This document shows positions 1 to 6,749 of a stretch of 9,130 nt of DNA, in pieces. The stretch is from NCBI GenBank assembly GCA_029057255.1, contig JAICZO010000055.1, forward strand, positions 1-9,130, read 5' to 3'. This DNA comes from Muribaculaceae bacterium (GTDB lineage Bacteria; Bacteroidota; Bacteroidia; Bacteroidales; Muribaculaceae). The stretch's first letter is position 1. Every line of letters begins with the position of its first letter. The notes under the pieces are model-generated. The model made no database searches. It saw only the letters and a list, made by a program, of their open reading frames with translations, and had not been told where the DNA came from. The position numbers were made by a program, and so were the translations under genes.

Positions 1-42
1 TTTTGCATCAGTTTTTCATGGTATTAGATTTAAGGTGAAAAG

Positions 43-74
43 ATTATTCGTCGTGATGACGAGTAATTTTTTTT
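43..74 (+). terminator. Rho-independent terminator of a convergent plus-strand gene left of the window
   Basis: Bases 43-52 (ATTATTCGTC) pair with 58-67 (GACGAGTAAT) to form a 10-bp stem with one G-T wobble and a 5-base loop. The run of eight T at 67-74 follows directly. This is the classical intrinsic terminator layout on the plus strand, so a plus-strand gene probably ends just before base 1 and converges on gdhA. On the minus strand the hairpin is followed by a short TTTT, so it may also stop transcripts running out of gdhA. Confidence 0.65.
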
Positions 75-99
75 GTATACAGGCATAAGACATGATATA

Positions 100-135
100 G
101 GCACGGCCTGCGCCCCGGATGGTGCAGGCCGTGCC
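100..135 (-). terminator. GC-rich hairpin after gdhA, probable transcript 3' end
   Basis: GGCACGGCCTGC at 100-111 is a perfect 12-bp inverted repeat of 124-135, with a 12-base loop that may pair a little further. It lies 43 bases after the gdhA stop codon, where a terminator is expected. On the minus strand the sequence after the stem is TATATCATG rather than a real U-tract, so termination by this hairpin alone may be weak. It could act as an mRNA 3'-end stabiliser, with the hairpin at 43-67 doing the stopping. Confidence 0.5.
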
Positions 136-178
136 GTTGTCAACACAGTCTTCTATCGTCTATGTTTATGTCCCGGTG

Positions 179-1519
179 TCAGAGCACACCCTGCGCCATC
201 ATCGCCTCGGCCACCTTCATGAAGCCGGCAACGTTGGCACCGCGCACATAGTTTATATAACCGTCGTCCTGACGTCCGTACTCGACACACTGTTCGTGTA
301 TGGCCTTCATGATGTCGCGCAGCTTGCTGTCGACCTCGGCAGCGCTCCATGACAGCTTCTGCGAGTTCTGCGCCATCTCAAGGCCTGAAGTGGCCACGCC
401 GCCTGCATTGGCTGCCTTGCCGGGGGCATACAGTATGCGGGCCCCGACAAACTTATGCACGGCCTCGGGAGTCGAAGGCATGTTGGCGCCCTCGCTGACA
501 GCGATACATCCGCCGGCGAGCAGAGCGTCGGCATCGTCGCCGTCAAGCTCGTTCTGAGTAGCCGAAGGCATGGCGATATCACACTTGACGAGCTTCCAGG
601 GGCGCTGTCCGGCATGGTACTCCAGCTCGGGGAACTTGTCGGTGACTTCGCTCAGGCGTCCGCGCCAGTATGTCTTAAGCTCGAAGATGTAGTCGAACTG
701 CTCTTTGGTGAGCCCGTCGGGAGCGATGATGCAGCCCTGCGAGTCGCTCATCGACACGACCTTCGCACCAAGCTCGATGATTTTCTGCGCCGTGAAGTTG
801 GCCACATTACCCGAGCCTGAGATGGCCACGCGCTTGCCTCTGATGTCGATGCCACGCGTCGCCAGCATGTTGAGCAGGAAGTAGCAGTTGCCATAGCCGG
901 TGGCCTCAGGGCGTATCAGCGAGCCGCCGAATGTCAGCCCCTTGCCGGTGAATGTGCCAGTGAACTCACGCGCCATCTTCTTATAGTAGCCGTACATATA
1001 ACCGACTTCACGCGCACCCACGCCGATGTCGCCGGCAGGCACGTCGGTATCGGCGCCTATATGCCGCCACAGCTCTGCAATATACGCCTGGCAGAAACGC
1101 ATTATCTCCATGTCGCTCTTGCCCTTGGGCGAAAAGTCGGAGCCTCCTTTGGCGCCGCCCATCGCGAGTGTCGTGAGCGAGTTCTTGAAGGTCTGCTCGA
1201 AAGCCAGGAACTTGAGGATTGAAAGGTTGACCGACGAGTGGAAACGGATGCCGCCCTTATAGGGACCAATGGCATTGTTATGCTGCACGCGGTAGGCCAT
1301 GTTGTTGCGCACGCGGCCCTTGTCGTCGACCCATGACACGCGGAACATGAATACCCTGTCGGGCATGCACAGACGCTCTATCAGATTCACGCGTTCGAAC
1401 TCTGGGTGTTGGTTGTAGACATCCTCAATCGATGTCAATACTTCTTCTACGGCCTGATGGTACTCGGGCTCATTGGGAAAGCGGCTTTTGAGATCAGCCA
1501 GCACTTCTTTTGTTTTCAT
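179..1519 (-). CDS. gdhA: NADP-type glutamate dehydrogenase
   Basis: GdhA reversibly makes L-glutamate from 2-oxoglutarate, ammonium and NADPH in the cytoplasm, normally as a hexamer. It is a main route of ammonium assimilation in Bacteroidales. At 446 residues it has the usual length of the family. Visible landmarks are the glutamate-site motif KGGIRFH (88-94, lysine 88), MGGAKGG (120-126, catalytic lysine 124), PAGDIGVG (161-168, catalytic aspartate 164), the TGYG motif (207-210), the Rossmann glycine motif GSGNVA (235-240) and the C-terminal NAGGVATSGLEM (371-382). The SDS sequence after the second Rossmann strand (258-260) resembles NADP-dependent enzymes, so NADPH preference is likely but inferred. 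The start is the first ATG, placed as in other GdhA proteins. The gene has its own promoter and appears monocistronic, with a good terminator upstream separating it from the outer-membrane protein operon. Confidence 0.97.
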   Translation of the reverse strand: MKTKEVLADLKSRFPNEPEYHQAVEEVLTSIEDVYNQHPEFERVNLIERLCMPDRVFMFRVSWVDDKGRVRNNMAYRVQHNNAIGPYKGGIRFHSSVNLSILKFLAFEQTFKNSLTTLAMGGAKGGSDFSPKGKSDMEIMRFCQAYIAELWRHIGADTDVPAGDIGVGAREVGYMYGYYKKMAREFTGTFTGKGLTFGGSLIRPEATGYGNCYFLLNMLATRGIDIRGKRVAISGSGNVANFTAQKIIELGAKVVSMSDSQGCIIAPDGLTKEQFDYIFELKTYWRGRLSEVTDKFPELEYHAGQRPWKLVKCDIAMPSATQNELDGDDADALLAGGCIAVSEGANMPSTPEAVHKFVGARILYAPGKAANAGGVATSGLEMAQNSQKLSWSAAEVDSKLRDIMKAIHEQCVEYGRQDDGYINYVRGANVAGFMKVAEAMMAQGVL

Positions 1520-1550
1520 CCGGAATATACTGAAATTGTTGGAAACGATG

Positions 1551-1582
1551 CAAAATTACACATTTTTGCACAGACTCGCAAC
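1551..1582 (-). promoter_or_regulatory. Bacteroidetes-type promoter of gdhA
   Basis: Read on the minus strand, TAATTTTG (1558-1551) matches the -7 consensus TAnnTTTG exactly. A GTTG (1582-1579), three of four to the -33 TTTG, sits 20 bases upstream, within the normal 19-21. This predicts an mRNA start near 1545 and a leader of about 25 bases. Two copies of TGTGCAAAAA lie around the -33 element and are candidate regulator sites. Confidence 0.6.
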
Positions 1583-1592
1583 TTTTTGCACA
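1563..1592 (-). repeat. Two direct copies of a 10-base element in the gdhA promoter
   Basis: TGTGCAAAAA (minus-strand reading) occurs exactly at 1592-1583 and 1572-1563, 20 bases apart, close to two DNA helical turns. One copy lies just upstream of the -33 element and one lies between -33 and -7. This spacing suits a regulator that binds the same DNA face twice. No regulator is identified, and the AT-rich context makes chance repeats easier. Confidence 0.4.
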
Positions 1593-1635
1593 TTTTCAGA
1601 CGCATTTTAAAGAAAACAGACTAAAGCGCCGCACT

Positions 1636-1671
1636 AAAAAAGCGGCACCCCATCAGCCGATGGAGTGCCGC
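1636..1671 (-). terminator. Strong rho-independent terminator of the lipoprotein / outer-membrane protein operon
   Basis: On the minus strand GCGGCAC (1671-1665), a U-G wobble (1664 with 1649) and CCATC (1663-1659) pair with GATGG (1654-1650) and GTGCCGC (1648-1642) around a 4-base loop. This gives a continuous 13-bp stem, immediately followed by six T (1641-1636). It lies 33 bases after the stop codon of the outer-membrane protein and isolates this operon from gdhA. Confidence 0.88.
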
Positions 1672-1704
1672 CATGATTCTATATCAGTGCTTTACTGCAG
1701 TCTA

Positions 1705-2604
1705 TCAGAAGTAGAATGTGCAGTTGAGAGCACCGCCGATATTCTCGGTACCGAAGTTGAGACCGCGGTTGCCGGGAGTATTGAGGTCTGTGCGAGTTTC
1801 GAGAGCCTGGTATGCCTGGTTGTAGCCTTCGCTCTTAGTCACGCCCTTGGAGCCGAAAACGCCATAGAGCGAGAGGTTTACCTCAGCACCGAGAGAGATG
1901 CGGGGAGCAACAAACCACTCAGCACCAACGCTGCCGTATACACCGGCTGCGAAGTTGGGACCCGAGTTTCTCGAAGTCACGCGGTAGCCGTCGCGTGCAG
2001 CGACTTCGCTACCGAAAGAGTTGGTAGGCTGCTGGTTGAACGCTGTCAGTTCGTTACCGTAGCTGTAGTTATATCGCGATGTGCTGAAGCCGAAGAGGGC
2101 GCCAAAGCCGAAGACACCCTGCACGCGGCGCTTGCCAAGACGATATTCACCACCTACCATAAGAGAACCGCCCGACTGAGTGCGCTTGCGGGCGTCGATA
2201 ACAGTTGCCTCGCTCAGAGGGTCGAGGTAGATACCGAGGTCGTCCTGAACGTAGGCACGCTCTGTGTTCTGGCGTACGCGCACGCCGAGATTTACCTTGA
2301 GGCCCCACTCGTCGGTGAGCATATACTTGCCGGCGATCGAAACGTCGGGACGGATGCTGAACATGTCTTCATACTCGAAGGGCTTGCCGCCGACGGGAGT
2401 CTCGCTGTCTTTGAAAGCACCACCGATTGTGCGCACGAGAGGTACGAGGTCGACGCTCACGGCGAAGTCTCCCTGAGCGGGCAGATACTTCTTCGCGCAG
2501 CTTGCATTGGCGGCTGCATTAGCGGAGCAAGTTTCCTGAGCTCCTGCGCATACACCGGCCGATACTATTGCTGCGGATATTATGCTGATTATAGTTTTCT
2601 TCAT
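1705..2604 (-). CDS. Outer-membrane beta-barrel protein, function unknown
   Basis: This 299-residue protein begins with a classical signal peptide: lysines at 2-3, a hydrophobic stretch to about residue 20, and likely cleavage after AGA near 22. The mature part alternates short aromatic-rich strands with Gly/Asn/Asp turns and ends in the aromatic C-terminus TFYF, a typical beta-barrel insertion signal. The start of the mature domain (KKYLPAQGDFAVSVDLVP, 38-55) resembles a broad class of Bacteroidales porin-like outer-membrane proteins, as I recall them. Its substrate, if it transports anything, cannot be read from the sequence. Three cysteines (19, 26, 36) lie in or just after the signal region. 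It starts 12 bases after the lipoprotein gene stops, so the two are almost certainly co-transcribed and may work together at the outer membrane. A strong terminator follows. Confidence 0.82.
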   Translation of the reverse strand: MKKTIISIISAAIVSAGVCAGAQETCSANAAANASCAKKYLPAQGDFAVSVDLVPLVRTIGGAFKDSETPVGGKPFEYEDMFSIRPDVSIAGKYMLTDEWGLKVNLGVRVRQNTERAYVQDDLGIYLDPLSEATVIDARKRTQSGGSLMVGGEYRLGKRRVQGVFGFGALFGFSTSRYNYSYGNELTAFNQQPTNSFGSEVAARDGYRVTSRNSGPNFAAGVYGSVGAEWFVAPRISLGAEVNLSLYGVFGSKGVTKSEGYNQAYQALETRTDLNTPGNRGLNFGTENIGGALNCTFYF

Positions 2605-2616
2605 GAGTGATGCTTA

Positions 2617-3726
2617 TTATTTGTTGTTTTCCTCGAGGCTTGCCTTGAAGTCTTCAAGCCAGGGATTGTATTCGCCGAATGCGCCTGCGCTGTAGCCATA
2701 GAGTTCCTGGCCGTTGTTGAGGGGGTTGAATACCATAGCCTTGAAGTCTTCAGACACAACCTGTGCGGCCACGGGGTAGCTTGCATAGTAGGTACCGGTG
2801 CAGAATGTCTGGGAATAGAAACCGACGAGCTTGCGAGCTTCGTAGTCGTAGTAGGTATATTCGTTATCGAAGGCGTTAGTGCCTTTGCGCAGAACCTGCT
2901 CGTAGTGTGTGAAGTTGCCGTTGTAGGTCACGCATGTCAGTTCGTAGCCGAAGACAGCGGGGAAGCCGGCTACAGGAACCTGAAGCGAGAAGTTACCGCT
3001 GGCGTCGGTAGTTGTGTTGTAGGTGAAAGTTTCGCCGGAGGTGTAGTTTACCTTCAGGATGAGGTCGACTTTGGCTGCGGGCTCGAAGCAGTACTGAACG
3101 CGTGCGTCGTCGTAGCCGATCAGTTCTTTGTCAAGGTTGCGGATAGGAGTAGCAGCGATTTTGTACTCTACGTTCTGGCCTACAGTACCGTTGAGAGTAG
3201 CGTACTCGTTGAAGCCGCTGAAGCTGTCGTCGGTGTTGCACTCTGTGCAGACGAAGCTTGCAAGACGGATGCCGTTGCTGTGGATGTCAGAGAAAGTGCG
3301 GTAGCCGCGGATTACGACTTCTTCAGTGTTGGTGACAACCTTGTTGTTGACGATCTCTACGACCGAACGCTCTGTGAGGAAGTCAGCAGTCTTGACAGTA
3401 GCTGTGATGCTGTTGGAGGGAGCGGGAATCTCGATGGTGTAGTTACCCTGCTCGTCAGTTGTTGTGGTGAATGTTGTCTCACCGGTGAGGCCGTTGCCGT
3501 AGCCGCTGTTGTCAACAGTCACGAATACTTCGGAGTTGGCAACGGGCTTGTAGTTGTATACAAACTTGCCGCCTTCATAGGTTGTGCCCTGGTTGTAGAC
3601 AATCTGACCCTGAAGGGTGCAGCGTCCGGGTACGTTCTCGATGTTGAAGGTGGTCTGCTCGTCGGAGCAAGCCACGAGGAGCGAAGCTGCAAAGAATGCA
3701 GCAGCGAGAGTTTTGATACTTCTCAT
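2617..3726 (-). CDS. Probable surface-exposed lipoprotein with two Ig/transthyretin-like domains, function unknown
   Basis: I place the start at 3726, not at the ATG upstream at 3792, because translation from 3726 gives a clean 20-residue lipoprotein signal peptide with lipobox LVAC (cysteine 20); the extra N-terminus would put a second hydrophobic stretch in front of it. The 369-residue product has SDE right after the cysteine, resembling the acidic lipoprotein export signal of Bacteroidetes, so it is probably flipped to the cell surface (inference). Two similar segments, TTTTDEQGNYTIEIPAP (87-103) and TTTDASGNFSLQVPV (238-252), look like the core of carboxypeptidase-regulatory/transthyretin-like beta-sandwich domains. 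The sequence is rich in Thr, Asn and Tyr, as usual for surface adhesive or binding proteins. The family may be a Bacteroidales DUF lipoprotein group (DUF3869 comes to mind, unverified). It is the first gene of a two-gene operon with the outer-membrane barrel protein. Confidence 0.8.
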   Translation of the reverse strand: MRSIKTLAAAFFAASLLVACSDEQTTFNIENVPGRCTLQGQIVYNQGTTYEGGKFVYNYKPVANSEVFVTVDNSGYGNGLTGETTFTTTTDEQGNYTIEIPAPSNSITATVKTADFLTERSVVEIVNNKVVTNTEEVVIRGYRTFSDIHSNGIRLASFVCTECNTDDSFSGFNEYATLNGTVGQNVEYKIAATPIRNLDKELIGYDDARVQYCFEPAAKVDLILKVNYTSGETFTYNTTTDASGNFSLQVPVAGFPAVFGYELTCVTYNGNFTHYEQVLRKGTNAFDNEYTYYDYEARKLVGFYSQTFCTGTYYASYPVAAQVVSEDFKAMVFNPLNNGQELYGYSAGAFGEYNPWLEDFKASLEENNK

Positions 3727-3830
3727 AAAGTTAATGATTGGAATGATAAATATAATTAGATACCTGATGGTCAGTAGTAAAGAATTACACAAAGAACAAG
3801 AAAAGGCAAGAATGCTTTTTTATGACAGCG
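3727..3830 (-). other. AT-rich leader of the lipoprotein mRNA
   Basis: The promoter at 3831-3861 predicts an mRNA start near 3825, giving an AT-rich leader of about 100 bases before the ATG at 3726. I see only a weak 4-bp hairpin (CTGA/TCAG around 3764-3774) and no recognised riboswitch. There is no clear Shine-Dalgarno sequence, which is normal for Bacteroidetes. Confidence 0.4.
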
Positions 3831-3861
3831 CAAATTTAACTCAAAATTTTATATCTACAAA
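3831..3861 (-). promoter_or_regulatory. Consensus Bacteroidetes promoter of the lipoprotein / outer-membrane protein operon
   Basis: On the minus strand TTTG (3861-3858) is followed after exactly 19 bases by TAAATTTG (3838-3831). Both elements match the primary sigma-factor consensus TTTG-N19..21-TAnnTTTG perfectly, in a strongly AT-rich stretch. A strong constitutive promoter is likely, in keeping with an abundant outer-membrane protein. Confidence 0.8.
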
Positions 3862-3916
3862 ATATTTTAACATCAATCGATTGCCGGGTCGCGTGCAGGT
3901 CGCGAAATCCGGGACA

Positions 3917-3949
3917 TAAAACACCCCGCCGCAGGCTTGCCGGGCGGGG
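3917..3949 (-). terminator. Rho-independent terminator of the ATPase / nuclease / STAND operon
   Basis: On the minus strand CCCCGCC (3949-3943) pairs with GGCGGGG (3930-3924). The loop region can add a GCA/TGC stem (3940-3938 with 3933-3931). The stem is followed by TGTTTTAT (3923-3916), a usable U-tract. It lies 23 bases after the stop codon of the STAND NTPase and closes the three-gene operon before the lipoprotein promoter. Confidence 0.7.
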
Positions 3950-3972
3950 CGCTACAGGGGGTAATCCGAGCC

Positions 3973-6114
3973 TTATTTTTTAACGAGACTCTGCAGGAAT
4001 GCCTTCACCGTATCATTTACGTCGAACGACCTTATGCCGCTGAAATTGACGCCAAGCTCCGACGCCAGCTTCTCGGGGCTGATATAGTACATGGTCTCGT
4101 CGGAGTAGATGACGCCTTTGGCGATGAGGGCGTCGAGGACGATGCGCCCGGTCGATTTGTCGCCTATGCGGCTGTCAATCTTGCGTTTGTACTTGGCCAG
4201 CACTCCCTTGCTGTGCGAGCGGAAGTGGAGGATGATGCGTCGCAGTTTCTGATAGTAGTCCATGAGGTCCTTGTCGTCGAAGCGCGCCGCCGCTCCACCG
4301 ACCTTGTACTGCACCAGAGGGAAGTACATGTCGCTGTTGTTGACAAACTGCACATCGGCGCCGCCCATATTGCTCACCACTGGCAGTGAGCCGTCGGATG
4401 TGGACGAGCAGAATGTATCGCATTCAATGATGATTTCCTTGTCCTTGCCGTCCGCCGACCCGTTAAATACTATATCTGAAGCTTGCAGCATCAGGCTGTC
4501 GACCCTGAACTCCACGTTGGACGTGAACTCGGCGCGCACCTCGGGCATGACGACATCTACCGGCGCGTCGATTATCATGTTGCGCACGGCAGAACCCAGC
4601 TCGAGAGCCTGCCCGACAGGTATAACGAGGCTGAGCTCGGCATCGGTCTCGGTCTCCTGCTCGCCTGAACCGGGATGCTTGAACTCCGCCGAGCAGCGCA
4701 CCACGCCCTCGGCCTCGATGGTATAGTCGTCGGAGAGCGCTTCAATCTCGAGCATGACGCGGTTGTCGGTGCGGTCGCGCGACTGATAGGAGTCATAGAG
4801 GAAGCGCAAGAAACGCGGGGCGACCTCAGCATCACGGCCGTATGAGCATATGTAGAAGTCGAAGAGCATGTACATGCCGCCGAAATGACGGTGCAGATAG
4901 CCGTATATGGCATCGGCATACTTCGACTCACCCATAAATCTGACAAGCAGATAGCTCTCGAAGACGACGTTGACGACCCTGCCGGAATGGTCGAGGAAGG
5001 GATGGTCCTTGAGCCAGTCCTCTATCTTCGCGTTGTACAGACGGTTGAACCCGTCATCGTCGGTGAGCCTGAAGTCACACTCTCGGTCAAGCATCCTGCA
5101 CAGCAGCCTCTCGCACTGCTCGTCGGGTCTGAAGGCCTTGGCCCGTACCATGTCGCTGAAGTCTGTGCTGCGGTGCTCGAGGATGTCGTCGTACGACACT
5201 TTGCCGACTTCACGGAGGAGGATGCGCTCGATGATGTCGGCTACAAGCTCGACATTCTTCTTGTTGTCCTGCTTCAGTTCCCTGTGCAGGTCAAAGAAAT
5301 TCAGGTTTTCGCGGAGCATCATGCCTATCGACTGCAGCACGGGGGCATAGCCGATGAAGCGGCGGAAGAGTTTGCTGCGCATGTCGGACTCGCTCTTGAA
5401 GAAACCTTCGACCGACTCTATTATATAATCGCGCACGCGCGCGTATTCCGCCCGGCGACTGCTTATTGCATTGGCAGGCATGGCGTTGTCAACAAACTCC
5501 TTGGCCTTGTCGATGATGAAAGGCTCGATCTGCAGCAAGGCGACAGGCACTCCCCTCTCCTCAAAAAACATCGTGGCGAACTCAAGCACACTCGTCCTGC
5601 CGAAGATGACAAAGGGGCATCCCGTCGATGTCGAAGCCATCGTGGCTATATCGCCGAGAAAGCTCTCGAACGCAGCCTGACCGGTCTTGACATAACCCTC
5701 GTCGAGGGCGTCAATCAGCACCGACACACCGCCGCTCTGCAGCCCCGACAGAAAGGCGGGGAGCTGGTCGGGCGGAAGAGTCTGGAAGAGCATGCCGACG
5801 AAGGAGTAACTGCCGACGGCCTCGTGCTTGCCGAGGTCGAACACCGGTGTCGATGCCTGCTGCGATATGCTCGTAGTCATGGCGGTCTTGCCTGTGGCGC
5901 CGGGCGCTGAGACGAGTATTATGCGGGCACCGTCGACAGGCACATCCGCTACCGATGTCGGCTGACGCGACAGCACCGGCTCGACATACTTGAGGTCGGG
6001 GTCGGAGCGATAGCCGAACGACGGATTGTCCTTTATATCGAATCTGTCCTTGCCGACGGCTCCGGAGAGCAGGCCGACAAGACGGTGGAAACTTATTGTT
6101 TTGCTGTCACTCAT
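3973..6114 (-). CDS. STAND/NACHT-like P-loop NTPase, candidate infection sensor or switch
   Basis: This 713-residue protein is the third gene of the cassette. It has a Walker A motif APGATGKT (70-77), an acidic NACHT/STAND-style Walker B LIDALDEG (133-140), a sensor-like strand ending in arginine, FVIFGRTS (168-175), then LLQIEPF (193-199) and a helical region (about 245-350) where STAND proteins carry their helical and winged-helix regulatory domains. Residues about 465-600 look beta-rich and may form a ligand-sensing or oligomerisation domain. Residues about 615-713 begin with a basic helix and end in a probable winged helix (RIVLDALIAKGVIY, 657-670, then YYISPEKLASELGV, 676-689). Only about 65 residues precede Walker A, so no nuclease, TIR or protease effector is fused at the N-terminus; the effector may be the separate upstream gene. 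STAND NTPases usually oligomerise on sensing a trigger. The start lies 5 bases after the previous gene's stop, implying translational coupling. The general class is fairly secure; the role in defence is inferred. Confidence 0.78.
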   Translation of the reverse strand: MSDSKTISFHRLVGLLSGAVGKDRFDIKDNPSFGYRSDPDLKYVEPVLSRQPTSVADVPVDGARIILVSAPGATGKTAMTTSISQQASTPVFDLGKHEAVGSYSFVGMLFQTLPPDQLPAFLSGLQSGGVSVLIDALDEGYVKTGQAAFESFLGDIATMASTSTGCPFVIFGRTSVLEFATMFFEERGVPVALLQIEPFIIDKAKEFVDNAMPANAISSRRAEYARVRDYIIESVEGFFKSESDMRSKLFRRFIGYAPVLQSIGMMLRENLNFFDLHRELKQDNKKNVELVADIIERILLREVGKVSYDDILEHRSTDFSDMVRAKAFRPDEQCERLLCRMLDRECDFRLTDDDGFNRLYNAKIEDWLKDHPFLDHSGRVVNVVFESYLLVRFMGESKYADAIYGYLHRHFGGMYMLFDFYICSYGRDAEVAPRFLRFLYDSYQSRDRTDNRVMLEIEALSDDYTIEAEGVVRCSAEFKHPGSGEQETETDAELSLVIPVGQALELGSAVRNMIIDAPVDVVMPEVRAEFTSNVEFRVDSLMLQASDIVFNGSADGKDKEIIIECDTFCSSTSDGSLPVVSNMGGADVQFVNNSDMYFPLVQYKVGGAAARFDDKDLMDYYQKLRRIILHFRSHSKGVLAKYKRKIDSRIGDKSTGRIVLDALIAKGVIYSDETMYYISPEKLASELGVNFSGIRSFDVNDTVKAFLQSLVKK

Positions 6115-6119
6115 ATATG

Positions 6120-6749
6120 TTATACATTGCTGAAAGTCTCGATGTCGGAGTCAAAGCGCCGGCAGTCGGTGTAGTATACTTTCACTTTGGTAATCTGTTT
6201 CAGTTCACTCTGCATGCGGCTGTTGCAGTAGTCGGCCAGCGAGGCGCCGCCCGCCAGATAATTGAGGTTAGAGGCTATTGACGTCAGCGGCTCGCGACCG
6301 GTGTCGATGTCGGTCACAAACACTACCGCGAGCGGTATCGCGTCGAAGGCATCATCGCCGACGACGGCGCGGCACATCGCCACACTGCCGTCATGCTTCT
6401 TCTGCAGGCTCTCGCGGTATTTCTGAGCCTTATTGTCAATAATATCGGTCGTAGCCACGGCGCCGGTCTTGGGATTACGCATCACCCGCGACCAGCTCTT
6501 CAGCTCGACGAAGAAGAGTGTGCTGTCGGCGCTGTTGGTAGTCAGTCCGTCGGATGAAGCTATGGCCGGACATCCGTTCAAATGGCAGTACTGCGCCTCG
6601 AACGTATCGAAGTCAATCATGCCGTGAGCCGACCCGGCAGCGCAGGCCGGAGTCTTTCGGCACACCTTGTCGATGCCGCACAGCGTGCTGTATATCTGTT
6701 TATTGCCACAATACGCCTCAAGGGCTGCCAGTAAGTCGGAGGGCTTCAT
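6120..6749 (-). CDS. Small PD-(D/E)XK-like protein, candidate nuclease effector
   Basis: I do not recognise a named family for this 209-residue protein. Its core suggests the PD-(D/E)XK nuclease fold: an acidic strand MIDFDTFEAQYC (44-55, with D46 and D48 as candidate metal ligands), then a hydrophobic strand LFFVELKSW (78-86) carrying the ExK pair E82/K84. A helix with conserved-looking residues follows (DNKAQKYRESLQKK, 105-118), then another strand, IPLAVVFVTDI (138-148). Six cysteines fall within the first 60 residues (14, 24, 30, 36, 55, 60), with histidines 42 and 56, so a metal site is possible. The start ATG overlaps the ATPase stop codon (ATGA, 6749-6746), showing tight coupling to that gene. 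DNA or RNA cleavage is inferred from the motif only; a catalytically dead adaptor with this fold is the main alternative. Confidence 0.68.
   Translation of the reverse strand: MKPSDLLAALEAYCGNKQIYSTLCGIDKVCRKTPACAAGSAHGMIDFDTFEAQYCHLNGCPAIASSDGLTTNSADSTLFFVELKSWSRVMRNPKTGAVATTDIIDNKAQKYRESLQKKHDGSVAMCRAVVGDDAFDAIPLAVVFVTDIDTGREPLTSIASNLNYLAGGASLADYCNSRMQSELKQITKVKVYYTDCRRFDSDIETFSNV

Noticed and set aside
1660..2610. Long plus-strand open frame of 316 codons opposite the outer-membrane protein gene
   Set aside because: It mirrors the codon pattern of the minus-strand gene, has no promoter or recognisable domain, and would run through the strong terminator arm. The minus-strand product has a signal peptide and a beta-barrel C-terminus.
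2905..3759. Plus-strand open frame of 284 codons opposite the lipoprotein gene
   Set aside because: Its translation is a low-complexity Val/Ala/Gly/Glu-rich shadow of the lipoprotein, whose signal peptide and lipobox are clear.
3727..3792. Upstream ATG at 3792 as start of the lipoprotein
   Set aside because: The added 22 residues come from the AT-rich leader and would bury the lipoprotein signal peptide that starts at 3726.
3874..3883. Palindrome CAATCGATTG upstream of the lipoprotein promoter, possible activator site
   Set aside because: Perfect 10-base palindromes are expected about nine times by chance in a sequence this long, and nothing else supports this one.
4885..5910. Plus-strand open frame of 341 codons opposite the STAND NTPase gene
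   Set aside because: It has no domain signal, and the minus strand encodes complete Walker A and B motifs across the same bases. GC-rich codon bias explains the open antisense frame.
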